Origin: Qipengyuania gaetbuli
GTDB lineage: Bacteria; Pseudomonadota; Alphaproteobacteria; Sphingomonadales; Sphingomonadaceae
DNA length: 64,000 bases
Assembly (NCBI RefSeq): GCF_020171365.1
Contig: NZ_JAIUZO010000002.1
Coordinates: 2,512,001 to 2,576,000, forward strand
Direction: 5' to 3'
This document shows, piece by piece, positions 1-9,125 of this stretch. Every line of letters starts with the position of its first letter. The stretch's first letter is position 1. Under the pieces are notes generated by a model that did no database searches, was not told the DNA's origin, and worked only from the letters and a program-made list of their open reading frames with translations. The translations under genes were made by a program, and so were the position numbers.

Positions 1-2
1 TC

Positions 3-2018
3 ACCCGCAAGCTGAAGGAAATGATCCTTGCCCAGCGCATCGAACAGGTACTGACCAAGCAGGAGATTCTCGAACTCTATCTCAACGAAATCCCGTTGGG
101 ACGCCGCAGCTTCGGCGTGCAGGCCGCAGCGCGCGCCTATTTCGACAAGGATGTGGACCAGCTCGAACTGCACGAGACTGCATTCCTCGCAATCCTGCCC
201 AAGGCGCCCGAGCGCTATGGCCGCGAGCGCTTCCGCGACATGGCGGTCGCCCGCCGCAATTTCGTGCTCGACCAGATGGTCGCGAACGATTTCGTGTCCG
301 CTGCCGAAGCCGCACAGGCCAAAGCGCAGCCGCTCGGCCTCGTCCAGCAACGCAGCGAGCGCTCGGCCGATGCAGGCTACTTCCTGGAGGAAGTGCGCCG
401 CCAGCTGATCGACCAGTTCGGCGAGACGGCGGAGGATGGCGGCAACAGCGTCTATGCGGGCGGCCTGTGGGTTCGCACATCGCTCGACGTCGAATTGCAG
501 GATGCTGCGCGCGATGCTCTGCGTGCCCAGCTGCTGAGCTACCATGGCAACCGCGGCTACACCGGTCCGGTTGCGACGCTCAATCCCGACAATGGCGACC
601 TTCACGGCCAGCTCGCCTCCTCCAACCTCTCCACCAATTACCGCAACTGGCGTATCGGCGTGGTGACGGAGGGCGGCAGTTCGCCCAAGCTCGGCCTGAC
701 GGACGGCAAGGACTACCCCCTGGCCGGCGCGCCGAACACGTTGCGTGTCGGCGATGTGGTGGCGGCCGAGCCCTCCGGTTCCGGCTATCGTCTGCGGGCC
801 ATCCCCGAAGTTTCGGGCGCATTTCTCGCGGAAGACCCGCAGACCGGCCGTATCCTAGCGATGCAGGGCGGTTTCGACAGCCGTCTGGGTAGCTTCAACC
901 GTGCGACGCAGGCGCTGCGCCAGCCGGGCTCGACCATCAAGCCGTTCGTGTATGCGGCGGCGCTCGACAACGGCATGACTCCGGCGACCATGGTGCCGGA
1001 CCAGACCTTCTGCGTCTGGCAAGGCGCAAACCTTGGCGAAAAATGCTTCCGCAACTTTGGCGGCGGCGGCGGTGGCGAGCATACGCTCCGCTGGGGTCTC
1101 GAGCAGAGCCGCAACCTCATGACGGTCCACATTGCCGATGACACGGGCATGCAGAACGTCGTGCAGACGATCAAGCGGCTCGGTATCGGAGATTACGAGC
1201 CGTACTATTCCTTCGCGCTGGGCGCGGGCGACACCACGGTTGTCAACATGGTCAACGCCTATGCGGCGCTCGCCAACTGGGGCCGGATGAACCCCGGGAC
1301 GGTCATCGACTTCGTCCAGGATCGCCGCGGCAAGGTGATCTACCGTTCCGACAAGCGTGAATGCACGGGCTGCAACATGGATGAATGGGACGGCCAGCCC
1401 ATGCCGCGCTTCGAGCCTTCGGGCAAACAGGTGCTCGACCCGCGCACGGCCTTCCAGATGGTGCATATGCTCCAGGGCGTCGTCACGCGCGGGACGGCGG
1501 TACGCCTTCGCAGCCTCGAACTTCCGATGTTTGGCAAGACCGGCACGACCAACGGCCCAACCAATGCATGGTTCGTCGGCGGCACGCCTGACATCGTGGC
1601 GGGCATGTATGTCGGTTTCGATCAGCCCCGCAATCTCGGCGGGTGGGTGCAGGGCGGCAATACTGCTGCGCCGATCATGCAGCGTTTCGTCCAGGAGACG
1701 AAAGAACGCTGGACCGCACAGGACTTCATCGCGCCTCCCGGCATCCGAATGGTCAAGATCGACCGGCGGACCGGCAAGCGCGTGTTCGAAGGCACGCCTT
1801 CCAACGAGCCGACTGCGGCCGTTATCTGGGAAGCATTCAAACCCGACACCGAACCGCCGCGCTCGACGAGGTCCGACGAACTCGCTGCCCAGCGTGCCGA
1901 AATCCTGGAGCTGATCCGCCGCGCCCGTGAAGGTGTCCGCGCGAACACCAGCCAGGCCTCGACAGTGCGCGAGGAGGGGCCGGGCGACTTCGTCGAGGAA
2001 AACGAGGGCATCTACTAG
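3..2018 (+). CDS. mrcA: Penicillin-binding protein 1A, 5' end outside window
   Basis: Bifunctional class A penicillin-binding protein that polymerises and cross-links peptidoglycan at the periplasmic face of the inner membrane. The reading frame is already open at base 3, and the first residues (TRKLKE before MILAQRIEQ) belong to the glycosyltransferase domain, so the N-terminal membrane anchor and the catalytic start of that domain lie upstream of the window. The transpeptidase domain is complete: the SxxK motif STIK is at about 930-941, SRN at about 1107-1115 and KTGT at about 1536-1547. About 670 residues are visible; full-length family members have about 800-850. The gene ends in an acidic tail and is followed about 85 bases later by prfB on the same strand. 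Confidence 0.95.
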   Translation, partial: TRKLKEMILAQRIEQVLTKQEILELYLNEIPLGRRSFGVQAAARAYFDKDVDQLELHETAFLAILPKAPERYGRERFRDMAVARRNFVLDQMVANDFVSAAEAAQAKAQPLGLVQQRSERSADAGYFLEEVRRQLIDQFGETAEDGGNSVYAGGLWVRTSLDVELQDAARDALRAQLLSYHGNRGYTGPVATLNPDNGDLHGQLASSNLSTNYRNWRIGVVTEGGSSPKLGLTDGKDYPLAGAPNTLRVGDVVAAEPSGSGYRLRAIPEVSGAFLAEDPQTGRILAMQGGFDSRLGSFNRATQALRQPGSTIKPFVYAAALDNGMTPATMVPDQTFCVWQGANLGEKCFRNFGGGGGGEHTLRWGLEQSRNLMTVHIADDTGMQNVVQTIKRLGIGDYEPYYSFALGAGDTTVVNMVNAYAALANWGRMNPGTVIDFVQDRRGKVIYRSDKRECTGCNMDEWDGQPMPRFEPSGKQVLDPRTAFQMVHMLQGVVTRGTAVRLRSLELPMFGKTGTTNGPTNAWFVGGTPDIVAGMYVGFDQPRNLGGWVQGGNTAAPIMQRFVQETKERWTAQDFIAPPGIRMVKIDRRTGKRVFEGTPSNEPTAAVIWEAFKPDTEPPRSTRSDELAAQRAEILELIRRAREGVRANTSQASTVREEGPGDFVEENEGIY

Positions 2019-2105
2019 CGAGCCCCGCTTCTGCGCCGCTGCAACTTTACAATCCCGGCCCGCTCGTTAGGTGGACCGGTCAAGAGACAACGAGGAATTG
2101 TGACC

Positions 2106-3233
2106 ATGCGTGCCGAAGGGCAGGCCCAAATCGACCGCATCGAAGCCGCTCTGGCGCTGGTCCGCCAGTCGCTCGACTGGGACCGTGCGTTGCGTCGGCT
2201 CGACGAGCTGGACGCGCGCGTGCAGGATCCCAAGCTGTGGGACGACCCCAAGCAGGCGCAGGCGATCACACAGGAACAGAAGCGCCTCGAGACCGCGATC
2301 AATACGGTGCGAGAGATCGAAAGCGAGATGGCAGACGCCATCGAGTTCGTCGAAATGGGCGAAGCGGAAGGCGACGACGAAGTCACCCGCGAAGGCCTGG
2401 AAACGCTGGCAATGCTCGCCGACCGTGCAGACCGCGACAAGGTGCAGGCGCTGCTTTCGGGCGAGGCCGACGGGAACGACACCTATGTCGAAATCCACGC
2501 AGGGGCAGGCGGAACCGAGAGCCAGGACTGGGCGGAAATGCTCTTCCGCATGTACGCCCGCTGGGCCGAACGTCGCGGTTTCAAGGTCGAGACTGTCGAA
2601 TACCAATCGGGCGATCAGGCAGGGATCAAGTCTGCCACTCTCCTGCTCAAGGGCGAGAATGCCTACGGCTACGCCAAGACCGAAAGCGGCGTGCACCGGC
2701 TCGTCCGGATCAGCCCGTACGACAGTTCTGCCCGTCGCCACACCAGCTTTAGCTCTGTCTGGGTCTATCCGGTCATCGACGACGATATCGATATCGAGAT
2801 CAACCCGGCCGACCTCAAGATCGACACCTACCGCGCATCGGGCGCAGGCGGCCAGCACGTCAACACGACCGATTCCGCCGTCCGCATTACCCACCAGCCG
2901 ACGGGCATTGTGGTGGCGAGCCAGAACGATCGCAGCCAGCACAAGAACAAGGCCACGGCCATGAACATGCTCAAGGCTCGTCTGTTCGAGCGCGAAATGG
3001 CGGAGCGCGAAGCGGCCGCGTCGGGTGAATACCAGGAAAAGAGCGAGATCGGCTGGGGCCACCAGATTCGCAGCTACGTCCTGCAGCCCTACCAGATGGT
3101 CAAGGATCTGCGCACCGGCGTTACCTCGCCGACGCCTGACGACGTACTCGACGGTGCGCTGGATCCGTTCATTTCGGCCGCGCTCGCCCAGCGCGTAACC
3201 GGCGAGACGGTCGAGGTGGAGGACACCGAGTGA
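2106..3233 (+). CDS. prfB: Peptide chain release factor 2
   Basis: Class I release factor that reads UGA and UAA in the ribosomal A site and triggers peptidyl-tRNA hydrolysis. The GGQ motif lies in SGAGGQHVN in the second half of the 375-residue protein, followed by the conserved NDRSQHKNK segment. The stop-recognition tripeptide reads SPY (in ISPYDSSARRH) where the E. coli protein has SPF. There is no in-frame TGA near codon 25, so the programmed frameshift known from E. coli prfB is absent. I chose ATG 2106 over GTG 2100 because GAGG at 2092-2095 is 10 bases from ATG but only 4 from GTG, and an MRAE start fits alphaproteobacterial relatives as I recall them. The next gene overlaps its stop codon. 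Confidence 0.95.
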   Translation: MRAEGQAQIDRIEAALALVRQSLDWDRALRRLDELDARVQDPKLWDDPKQAQAITQEQKRLETAINTVREIESEMADAIEFVEMGEAEGDDEVTREGLETLAMLADRADRDKVQALLSGEADGNDTYVEIHAGAGGTESQDWAEMLFRMYARWAERRGFKVETVEYQSGDQAGIKSATLLLKGENAYGYAKTESGVHRLVRISPYDSSARRHTSFSSVWVYPVIDDDIDIEINPADLKIDTYRASGAGGQHVNTTDSAVRITHQPTGIVVASQNDRSQHKNKATAMNMLKARLFEREMAEREAAASGEYQEKSEIGWGHQIRSYVLQPYQMVKDLRTGVTSPTPDDVLDGALDPFISAALAQRVTGETVEVEDTE

Positions 3234-3949
3234 AACTGGGCCTCGCCCTTGTTCCCTGTCTCGCCGCGCTTGCAGGATGCGATGCGCTTGGTGGCGGCAG
3301 CGAAGAGGGGAAGGTCTTCCCGGCGCCCGACCGTCCGGTATCGGAAGTTATCTCCTACCAGTTCTCCACCGAGGACGCGCGTGACAGCCGCGGCGAGGCG
3401 CAGAAGGTAATGGACCTGGCCGAACTCGAAGCTGGCATGACCGTGGCGGACATCGGCGCGGGAAGCGGCTATTACACCGTGCGACTGGCGCCGCGGGTCG
3501 GCGACGGCGGACGTGTTCTGGCACAGGACATCGATCCCGAGGCTCTGCAACTCCTGGCCCGGCGCGTCGAACGCCAGCGGCTCGACAATGTCTCGATCAG
3601 GCTGGGCGAACCGGCCGATCCCAAGCTGCCTGCAGACAGCTTCGACCGGATCTTTATGGTCCACATGTATCACGAGATCCAGCAGCCCTACGAGTTCCTG
3701 TGGAACATGTGGCCCGCGCTTCGCGAAGGCGGGCAGGTCATCGTCGTGGATGTCGATCGCCCGACCGACCAGCACGGTATCGATCCGCTGCTGCTGTCGT
3801 GCGAATTCCGCCGCGTCGGATACGAGTTGGTCGCTTTCAAGGATGCTCCCGAGCTTTCGGGGTACTATGCACAGTTCAAGGCAGCGGCTAACAGGCCCGA
3901 GCCGGGCGAAATCAAACCCTGTCGAGTGGACGACGTCAACGGGGACTAG
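3230..3949 (+). CDS. Class I SAM methyltransferase with lipoprotein signal
   Basis: A 239-residue protein starting at GTG inside the prfB stop (GTGA overlap), so probably translationally coupled to prfB. The N-terminus (MKLGLALVPCLAALAGC) has a short positive region, a hydrophobic core and an LAGC lipobox, with Cys17 as the predicted lipidated residue. The rest is a Rossmann-type methyltransferase: motif I reads VADIGAGSGYYT, followed by an acidic strand end (AQDID) and FDRIFMVHMYHEI. The domain calls are from motifs; substrate and localisation are unknown. A lipobox in front of a SAM-binding fold is odd because SAM is not expected in the periplasm. Confidence 0.8.
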   Translation: MKLGLALVPCLAALAGCDALGGGSEEGKVFPAPDRPVSEVISYQFSTEDARDSRGEAQKVMDLAELEAGMTVADIGAGSGYYTVRLAPRVGDGGRVLAQDIDPEALQLLARRVERQRLDNVSIRLGEPADPKLPADSFDRIFMVHMYHEIQQPYEFLWNMWPALREGGQVIVVDVDRPTDQHGIDPLLLSCEFRRVGYELVAFKDAPELSGYYAQFKAAANRPEPGEIKPCRVDDVNGD

Positions 3950-3986
3950 ACGGTTAGAGTACGCTTTGGCGTAGAGAGAGGATTGC

Positions 3987-5393
3987 ATGAGTTTCAAGGG
4001 TTTGAGCCCCATTCTTTATGGTGGACGCGAAGTCTGGCCGCTGGTCGAAGGCGGCAAGGGCGTTTCCGCGACCAACCACGCCAGTTCTGGGGCATGGGCT
4101 GCTGCAGGGGGCATCGGTACCGTCAGCGCCGTGAATGCCGACAGCTATGACGAGGATGGAAATCCCATTCCGCAGGTCTATCCGCAGGCGACCCGCAAGG
4201 AGCGTTTCGAACAGCTTGTGCGCTATGGGATCGACGGTGCCACCGAACAGGTCCGGCGCGCCCATGAAATCTCGGGCGGCAAGGGCGCGATCAACATCAA
4301 TGTCCTGTGGGAAATGGGCGGCGCGCAGCAGGTCCTCGAAGGCGTGCTGGAGAATTGCAAGGGCCTGATCACCGGCGTTACCTGCGGTGCGGGGATGCCA
4401 TACAAGCTGGCCGAGATCGCGGCCCGCTTCAACGTTCACTACCTCCCCATTGTCAGCTCGGCCCGCGCATTTCGTGCCCTGTGGAAGCGCAGCTACTCCA
4501 AGGTGCCCGAACTCATGGCCGCTGTGGTTTATGAAGACCCCTGGCTGGCAGGCGGTCACAATGGCCTTTCGAACGCGGAAGACCCGACCAAGCCGGAAGA
4601 TCCCTATCCGCGCGTCAAGGCGCTGCGCGAAACCATGCGCGCTGAAGGCGTTTCGGAAGATACCGCGATCGTCATGGCGGGCGGCGTCTGGTTCCTGCGC
4701 GAATGGAACGACTGGATCGACAATCCCGAACTTGGCAAGATCGCCTTCCAGTTCGGCACCCGTCCGCTGTTGACGCACGAGAGCCCGATTCCGCAGGTCT
4801 GGAAGGACATGCTGCGGACGGTCGAGCCGGGCGACGTCCTGCTGCACAAGTTCAGCCCCACCGGCTTCTATTCCTCGGCTGTGAAGACCCCGTTCCTTTA
4901 CGATCTGATGCACCGTAGCGAGCGCCAGATCCCGATCTTCAAGCGCGACGAGGAAGAAGGCACCGTTCCCTTGGCCGACCACGGCAAGGCGAAGTACTTC
5001 TTCGTGCACCCAGGCGACCAGCGCAAGGCGCAAGCCTGGATGCATGAAGGCTTTACCGAGGCGCTCAAAACCCCGGACAATACGGTCGTTTTCGTAACGC
5101 CCCAGAGTGCAGAGCAGATCAGGGCCGACCAGCAGGGCTGCATGGGCTGCCTCTCGCATTGCCAGTTCTCGAGCTGGAAGGATCACGATGACCACACGAC
5201 CGGTCGTCTTGCCGACCCGCGCAGCTTCTGCATTCAGAAGACGCTACAGGATATCGCCCATGGCGGCGATCCGGACGAGAACCTCGCCTTTGCAGGGCAC
5301 GCTGCCTACCGCTTCAAGCAGGATCCGTTCTATTCGAACAATTTCACGCCGACCGTGCAGGAACTGGTCGAGCGCATCCTGACCGGCGACTGA
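3987..5393 (+). CDS. Nitronate monooxygenase / 2-nitropropane dioxygenase-like flavoprotein
   Basis: A 468-residue predicted FMN-dependent TIM-barrel oxidoreductase of the nitronate monooxygenase family, which oxidises alkyl nitronates using O2. Supporting features are the early GGKGVSATNHASSGAWAAAGG region, the glycine-rich GVTCGAGMP segment and FQFGTRPLLTHES. The length exceeds the usual 320-360 residues, and the C-terminal part holds a cysteine cluster (GCMGCLSHC, about bases 5134-5163) that could bind metal. SD-like GAGAGAGGA precedes the ATG. It is convergent with the next gene, with 6 bases between the stops. The family call is fairly firm; the substrate is unknown. Confidence 0.75.
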   Translation: MSFKGLSPILYGGREVWPLVEGGKGVSATNHASSGAWAAAGGIGTVSAVNADSYDEDGNPIPQVYPQATRKERFEQLVRYGIDGATEQVRRAHEISGGKGAININVLWEMGGAQQVLEGVLENCKGLITGVTCGAGMPYKLAEIAARFNVHYLPIVSSARAFRALWKRSYSKVPELMAAVVYEDPWLAGGHNGLSNAEDPTKPEDPYPRVKALRETMRAEGVSEDTAIVMAGGVWFLREWNDWIDNPELGKIAFQFGTRPLLTHESPIPQVWKDMLRTVEPGDVLLHKFSPTGFYSSAVKTPFLYDLMHRSERQIPIFKRDEEEGTVPLADHGKAKYFFVHPGDQRKAQAWMHEGFTEALKTPDNTVVFVTPQSAEQIRADQQGCMGCLSHCQFSSWKDHDDHTTGRLADPRSFCIQKTLQDIAHGGDPDENLAFAGHAAYRFKQDPFYSNNFTPTVQELVERILTGD

Positions 5394-5399
5394 GCCGGC

Positions 5400-5828
5400 C
5401 TAGCGCCAGAGCTGCATCGATCTGATCGCGTCCGGCATCGCCTTGTCGGTGTCCGGACGCGAGATCGTGCGTTCCAGAATGCGCCATTTGCGGCGAACCT
5501 TGGAAATACGCCACACGTCGGTGAGCCAGGTTTCGCCTGACCATTCGTGATCGCCCATCATCGCATCCATGGTCATGCGCGCGGCAAATACCGCTATCGG
5601 TCCATGGCGGCGGACATAGACGTCGTCGAAGCGATAGCCGGTGCACCGAAAGCGCGTGGTTGAAGCTTCAAGCCAGCTGGCGCGGTCTAGGATCGCAGGG
5701 CTCTTCGAACCGAGCAGGAATATGAAATCGCGCCCGGCCAAGGCCTTCATCTGGTTGCGGTCGCGCTGCACCCAGCTGCGCATCCACAAATGCTCCAGCG
5801 CTTCGATCTTGGCGGCGAATTCATCCAT
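5400..5828 (-). CDS. SnoaL / NTF2-like (DUF4440-type) protein
   Basis: A 142-residue soluble protein. The open frame extends upstream to 5933, but the extension is low-complexity and rich in Arg and Pro, so I chose the ATG at 5828 (MDEFAAKIEALEHLW). The pattern of an N-terminal helix ending in WMRSWVQRDRNQMKAL, a hydrophobic FIFLLGSKSP strand, and alternating strands ending in KWRILERTISR is typical of the NTF2-like cone fold used by SnoaL/DUF4440 proteins. These may be enzymes or ligand-binding proteins; no specific function can be assigned. Confidence 0.65.
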   Translation of the reverse strand: MDEFAAKIEALEHLWMRSWVQRDRNQMKALAGRDFIFLLGSKSPAILDRASWLEASTTRFRCTGYRFDDVYVRRHGPIAVFAARMTMDAMMGDHEWSGETWLTDVWRISKVRRKWRILERTISRPDTDKAMPDAIRSMQLWR

Positions 5829-5881
5829 GGGGCGAGCATTACAAGCCCACCGTAGCAATGCAATGCGCTGTAATCGGTCGT

Positions 5882-6907
5882 TTATCGAAGACCGGTGAGA
5901 ACCTGGTCGGGGGGACGGTGGCCGTCGGCCCACATGCGGATGTTCGCAATTACCTTCATCCCCGAATCCTCGCGGCCTTCGCGCGTCGCGCTACCGATGT
6001 GCGGCAGTGTCATGACATTGGGATGGCAAATGAGCCGTGGATCGACATTGGGCTCGTCCGGATAGACATCGAGCCCCGCGCCGGCGAGGTGGCCCGCTTC
6101 GAGTGCCGCGATCAAAGCTTCGTAATCCACCAGATCGCCGCGGGCGGTGTTGATGAGGCTCGCCCCCTCTTTCATCAGGCCGATCCTGCGCGCGTCGATG
6201 ATGCCGCGAGTTTCCGGTGTCGCAGGGCAGTGAAGGGTGAGGATATCGGCCTGTGCGACGAGCTCGTCGATGTTTTCCACCCAGGTCGCGCCGAACATCC
6301 GCTCGACCGCTTCGGGCAGGCGCTTGCGGTTGTGATAGAGGATTTCGAGACCGAAAGCGCGGGCACGGTGGGCGACTGCCTGGCCGATACGGCCCATCCC
6401 GAGGATGCCGAGGTACTTTCCGCCCAGCTTGCGTCCGAGCATCGCGGTCGGGGCCCAGCCCGTCCACTTGCCACTGCGGATGAGTTCCACACCTTCGCGC
6501 ACGCGGCGTGGCACGCCGATGATGCCGGCCATCGTCAGGTCTGCCGTATCGTCGGTGAACACGCCCGGCGTATTGGTGACGATGATCTTGCGGGCAGCCG
6601 CCGCTTGCAGGTCGATATGCTCGGTCCCGGCACCGAAATTGGCGATGAGGCGCAGGTCAGGGCCAGCTGCCTCGATCACCGAAGCATCGATCCGGTCGGT
6701 CACTGTGGGAACTAGGACGTCGCAATCCTGCATGGCCGCGACGATGGCGTCACGGCTCATCGGTTCGTCCGTGAGGTTGAGGTTCGCTTCGAAGAGGTCG
6801 CTCATGCGCGTCTCGACGGATGCGGCCAGATGGCGGGTGACGGTCACCCGAGGCTTGCGGTCGAGGCGCTTCTGGGGTCGGTCGGATGCGTGATCGTGAT
6901 CGGTCAT
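5882..6907 (-). CDS. D-2-hydroxyacid dehydrogenase (glyoxylate/hydroxypyruvate reductase type)
   Basis: A 341-residue NAD(P)-dependent dehydrogenase acting on D-2-hydroxyacids, probably glyoxylate or hydroxypyruvate. The nucleotide-binding motif LGILGMGRIGQA sits near the middle. The catalytic residues of the family are present: Arg in NTARGDLVDY, Glu in the YPDEPNVDP region and His in LPHIGSATREGR. The N-terminal 20 residues, rich in His, Asp and Arg (MTDHDHASDRPQKRLDRKPR), extend past the usual start near RVTVTRHL; the true start could be internal. It is divergent from the SH3 protein gene, with 82 bases between them. Confidence 0.85.
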   Translation of the reverse strand: MTDHDHASDRPQKRLDRKPRVTVTRHLAASVETRMSDLFEANLNLTDEPMSRDAIVAAMQDCDVLVPTVTDRIDASVIEAAGPDLRLIANFGAGTEHIDLQAAAARKIIVTNTPGVFTDDTADLTMAGIIGVPRRVREGVELIRSGKWTGWAPTAMLGRKLGGKYLGILGMGRIGQAVAHRARAFGLEILYHNRKRLPEAVERMFGATWVENIDELVAQADILTLHCPATPETRGIIDARRIGLMKEGASLINTARGDLVDYEALIAALEAGHLAGAGLDVYPDEPNVDPRLICHPNVMTLPHIGSATREGREDSGMKVIANIRMWADGHRPPDQVLTGLR

Positions 6908-6989
6908 GTCCCGGCACCGCTACGCTTTGGTGCGGGAAACGGTCAAGCGGTGCTTGAAGCAGGTTGGGCCGCAAAGTAGACATGGGGCC

Positions 6990-7457
6990 ATGATCGCACG
7001 CCTTTCCGCCTTTCTCTTCGCCGTACTGTTGGTCTCTTCCCCCGCATCTGCACAGGATCGCGAAGTTCCTTACTGGGCGAGCATACGGGCCAAGGAATTG
7101 AACATGCGCGTCGGGCCGAGCGAGGATTACAAGATCGACTGGGTCTATCGCCGCAAGGGATTGCCCGTGAAGGTCATCCGCGTGATGGAAGGGTGGCGGC
7201 TGATCGAGGATCCCGATGGTACGCAGGGCTGGGTGGTCGCACGCCTGCTGACCGACGAACGCGGGGCGATCGTCGTGGGAGAGGGAGAAAGCGCGATTTA
7301 CGCGAAGCCCGACCGGTCATCGACGGTGAAATGGCGGATCGAACCCGGCGTGGTTGGCGCGCTGGGGGATTGCGACGACAACTGGTGCGAATTTGCCGTG
7401 GACAATCGCCGCGGTTACGTCCCGCAGCAGCGCCTCTGGGGCGCCGGAGAACCCTGA
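6990..7457 (+). CDS. Secreted SH3 domain protein
   Basis: A 155-residue protein with an N-terminal signal peptide (MIARLSAFLFAVLLVSSPASA, cleavage likely after ASA) followed by a bacterial SH3 domain: LNMRVGPSEDYKIDWVYRRKG and GWRLIEDPDGTQGWV are the classic SH3b pattern. A second, degenerate SH3-like unit is visible from VVGEGESAIYAKP to NRRGYVPQQRLWG. Proteins of this kind bind or sense cell-wall material in the periplasm. I chose ATG 6990 because residues upstream of it in the same frame show no signal character. It is convergent with the next gene, with a 3-base gap. Confidence 0.8.
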   Translation: MIARLSAFLFAVLLVSSPASAQDREVPYWASIRAKELNMRVGPSEDYKIDWVYRRKGLPVKVIRVMEGWRLIEDPDGTQGWVVARLLTDERGAIVVGEGESAIYAKPDRSSTVKWRIEPGVVGALGDCDDNWCEFAVDNRRGYVPQQRLWGAGEP

Positions 7458-7460
7458 GCG

Positions 7461-7835
7461 TTACTCGGTCGCTTCTAAGGCTGGACGCTCCACGCGCCTG
7501 ACCTTTCCCGAAGGACCGCCAGCAAAGCAGGCTTCCGGATCGCTTCCTTCCGGATCATAGCAGATTTCACCTTCCGCTAGGCGCCAGGTTCCTGTCTCGA
7601 CCGGGTTCCCGTCGCCATCGAGATCCCTGTAGGTGCCGTCTTCGTTAAGCGTATGAATGATGGTCCGCCCGTCTTCGAGCGTCGCTTCATAGCTGCCCGC
7701 AATGCTGGCCGGATCGGGAGCCTCTGGCTCCGATGCTTCGTTTCCGCCAACCGCGTTGCAAGCTGCAAGGGCGAGGGTGGCGATTACCAAGGTGGCGGCC
7801 GCAAGCCGCCGTCCCTGCAAATCACCACCCGTCAT
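7461..7835 (-). CDS. Hypothetical lipoprotein
   Basis: A 124-residue protein starting at the ATG at 7835. The N-terminus (LAAATLVIATLALAAC) is a lipoprotein signal with lipobox LAAC. The mature part begins with an acidic, Pro-rich linker (NEASEPEAPDPAS) followed by a small beta-rich domain (GSYEATLEDGRTIIHTLNEDG, TGTWRLAEGEICY) with two cysteines (ICYDPE and EACFAG), plausibly a disulphide. The start lies 5 bases downstream of the thiolase stop on the same strand, so the two are probably co-transcribed. No function can be assigned. Confidence 0.7.
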   Translation of the reverse strand: MTGGDLQGRRLAAATLVIATLALAACNAVGGNEASEPEAPDPASIAGSYEATLEDGRTIIHTLNEDGTYRDLDGDGNPVETGTWRLAEGEICYDPEGSDPEACFAGGPSGKVRRVERPALEATE

Positions 7836-7839
7836 AGGG

Positions 7840-9036
7840 TCAGACCAGTTCGACTGCGACGGCCGTGGCTTCACCGCCACCAATGCAGAGCGAGGCGACA
7901 CCGCGCTTCTTGCCCTGCCTCTTGAGGGCGTTCAGCAGCGTGACGATGATGCGCGTGCCGCTGGCGCCGATGGGGTGGCCCAGAGCCGTGCCGCCGCCGT
8001 TGACGTTGATCTTCTCGTGCGGGATGCCGATGTCGCGCATGGCGAACATGGCGACGCAGGCGAAGGCCTCGTTCACTTCCCACAGGTCGACGTCGTCCGC
8101 CGACCAGCCGGCCCTTTCGAGCACCTTGGTGATCGCGCCAACCGGAGCAACAGTGAATTCCGAAGGCTCCTGCGCATGGGCGGCCATGGCGACGATTTTT
8201 GCGACAGGCTGCTGGCCATTCGCGCTCGCCACGCTTTCGCGCGTGAGGACGACTGCTGCCGCACCGTCGGAAATCGACGAGGAGGTGGCGGCGGTGATCG
8301 TCCCATCCTTTGCGAAAGCCGGGCGAAGCTGCGGGATCTTGTCGGGCTTGCCCTTGCCGGGCTGCTCGTCGTGCTCGACGGTGACTTCGCCCGCGCGGGT
8401 CGCGACGGTCACGGGGACGACTTCGTCGGCAAATGCACCGCTCTCGATGGCAGCATTGGCGCGGCGCAGCGATTCGATGGAATAGGCGTCCATCTCTTCG
8501 CGCGTCAGCTGGTACTGGTTCGCCGTGTCCTGCGCGAAAGTGCCCATGGCGCGGCCTTCCTCATAGGCGTCTTCCAGCCCGTCGAGGAACATGTGGTCAT
8601 AGGCCGTGTCGTGGCCGATGCGGGCGCCCGAGCGGTGCTTCTTGAGGAGGTACGGGGCATTGGTCATGCTCTCCATTCCGCCGGCGACGACGTAGTCGAC
8701 CGTGCCACTGGCGAGCGCTTCTGCACCCATGATGACCGTCTGCATGCCGCTGCCGCAGACCTTGTTGACGGTCGTCGCCTGCACCGACTTGGGCAGGCCG
8801 GCCTTGATCGTCGCCTGGCGAGCAGGGGCCTGGCCGAGACCGGCGGGAAGGACACAGCCCATGTAGGTGCGATCGAATGCATCGGGTGAGACGCCCGAAC
8901 GTTCGACAGCCGCCTTCACAGCCGTGGCACCCAGATCGGTAGCGGAAACGTCCGCGAGTGCTCCTTGCATCCCGCCCATCGGGGTGCGGGCATAGGATAG
9001 AATGACGACGGGGTCGTTTGCGCTGAACTGGCTCAT
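7840..9036 (-). CDS. Acetyl-CoA C-acetyltransferase (thiolase)
   Basis: A 398-residue thiolase II family enzyme condensing or cleaving acyl-CoA, usually two acetyl-CoA to acetoacetyl-CoA. The acylated cysteine is in NKVCGSGMQTV, the catalytic His in GHPIGASGTR and the second Cys in CIGGGEATAVAVE at the C-terminus. The start is ATG 9036 (MSQFSANDPVVILSYARTP); the upstream extension of the frame is not thiolase-like. It may be paired with the lipoprotein downstream and is divergent from the aldehyde dehydrogenase gene. Acetoacetyl-CoA use in polyhydroxybutyrate or beta-oxidation cannot be distinguished here. Confidence 0.93.
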   Translation of the reverse strand: MSQFSANDPVVILSYARTPMGGMQGALADVSATDLGATAVKAAVERSGVSPDAFDRTYMGCVLPAGLGQAPARQATIKAGLPKSVQATTVNKVCGSGMQTVIMGAEALASGTVDYVVAGGMESMTNAPYLLKKHRSGARIGHDTAYDHMFLDGLEDAYEEGRAMGTFAQDTANQYQLTREEMDAYSIESLRRANAAIESGAFADEVVPVTVATRAGEVTVEHDEQPGKGKPDKIPQLRPAFAKDGTITAATSSSISDGAAAVVLTRESVASANGQQPVAKIVAMAAHAQEPSEFTVAPVGAITKVLERAGWSADDVDLWEVNEAFACVAMFAMRDIGIPHEKINVNGGGTALGHPIGASGTRIIVTLLNALKRQGKKRGVASLCIGGGEATAVAVELV

Positions 9037-9125
9037 GCTTGTGCTGGTCCTCTGGTTCTGGAATATCGTGCCGCAGAGATAGGCAAGGCGTCGCTGCGGC
9101 GCAACACAGACCAAGGGAGAATACG

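Noticed and set aside
2100..2200. Programmed +1 frameshift in prfB
   Set aside because: No in-frame TGA and no slippery CTT-TGA; the frame is open from the start codon.
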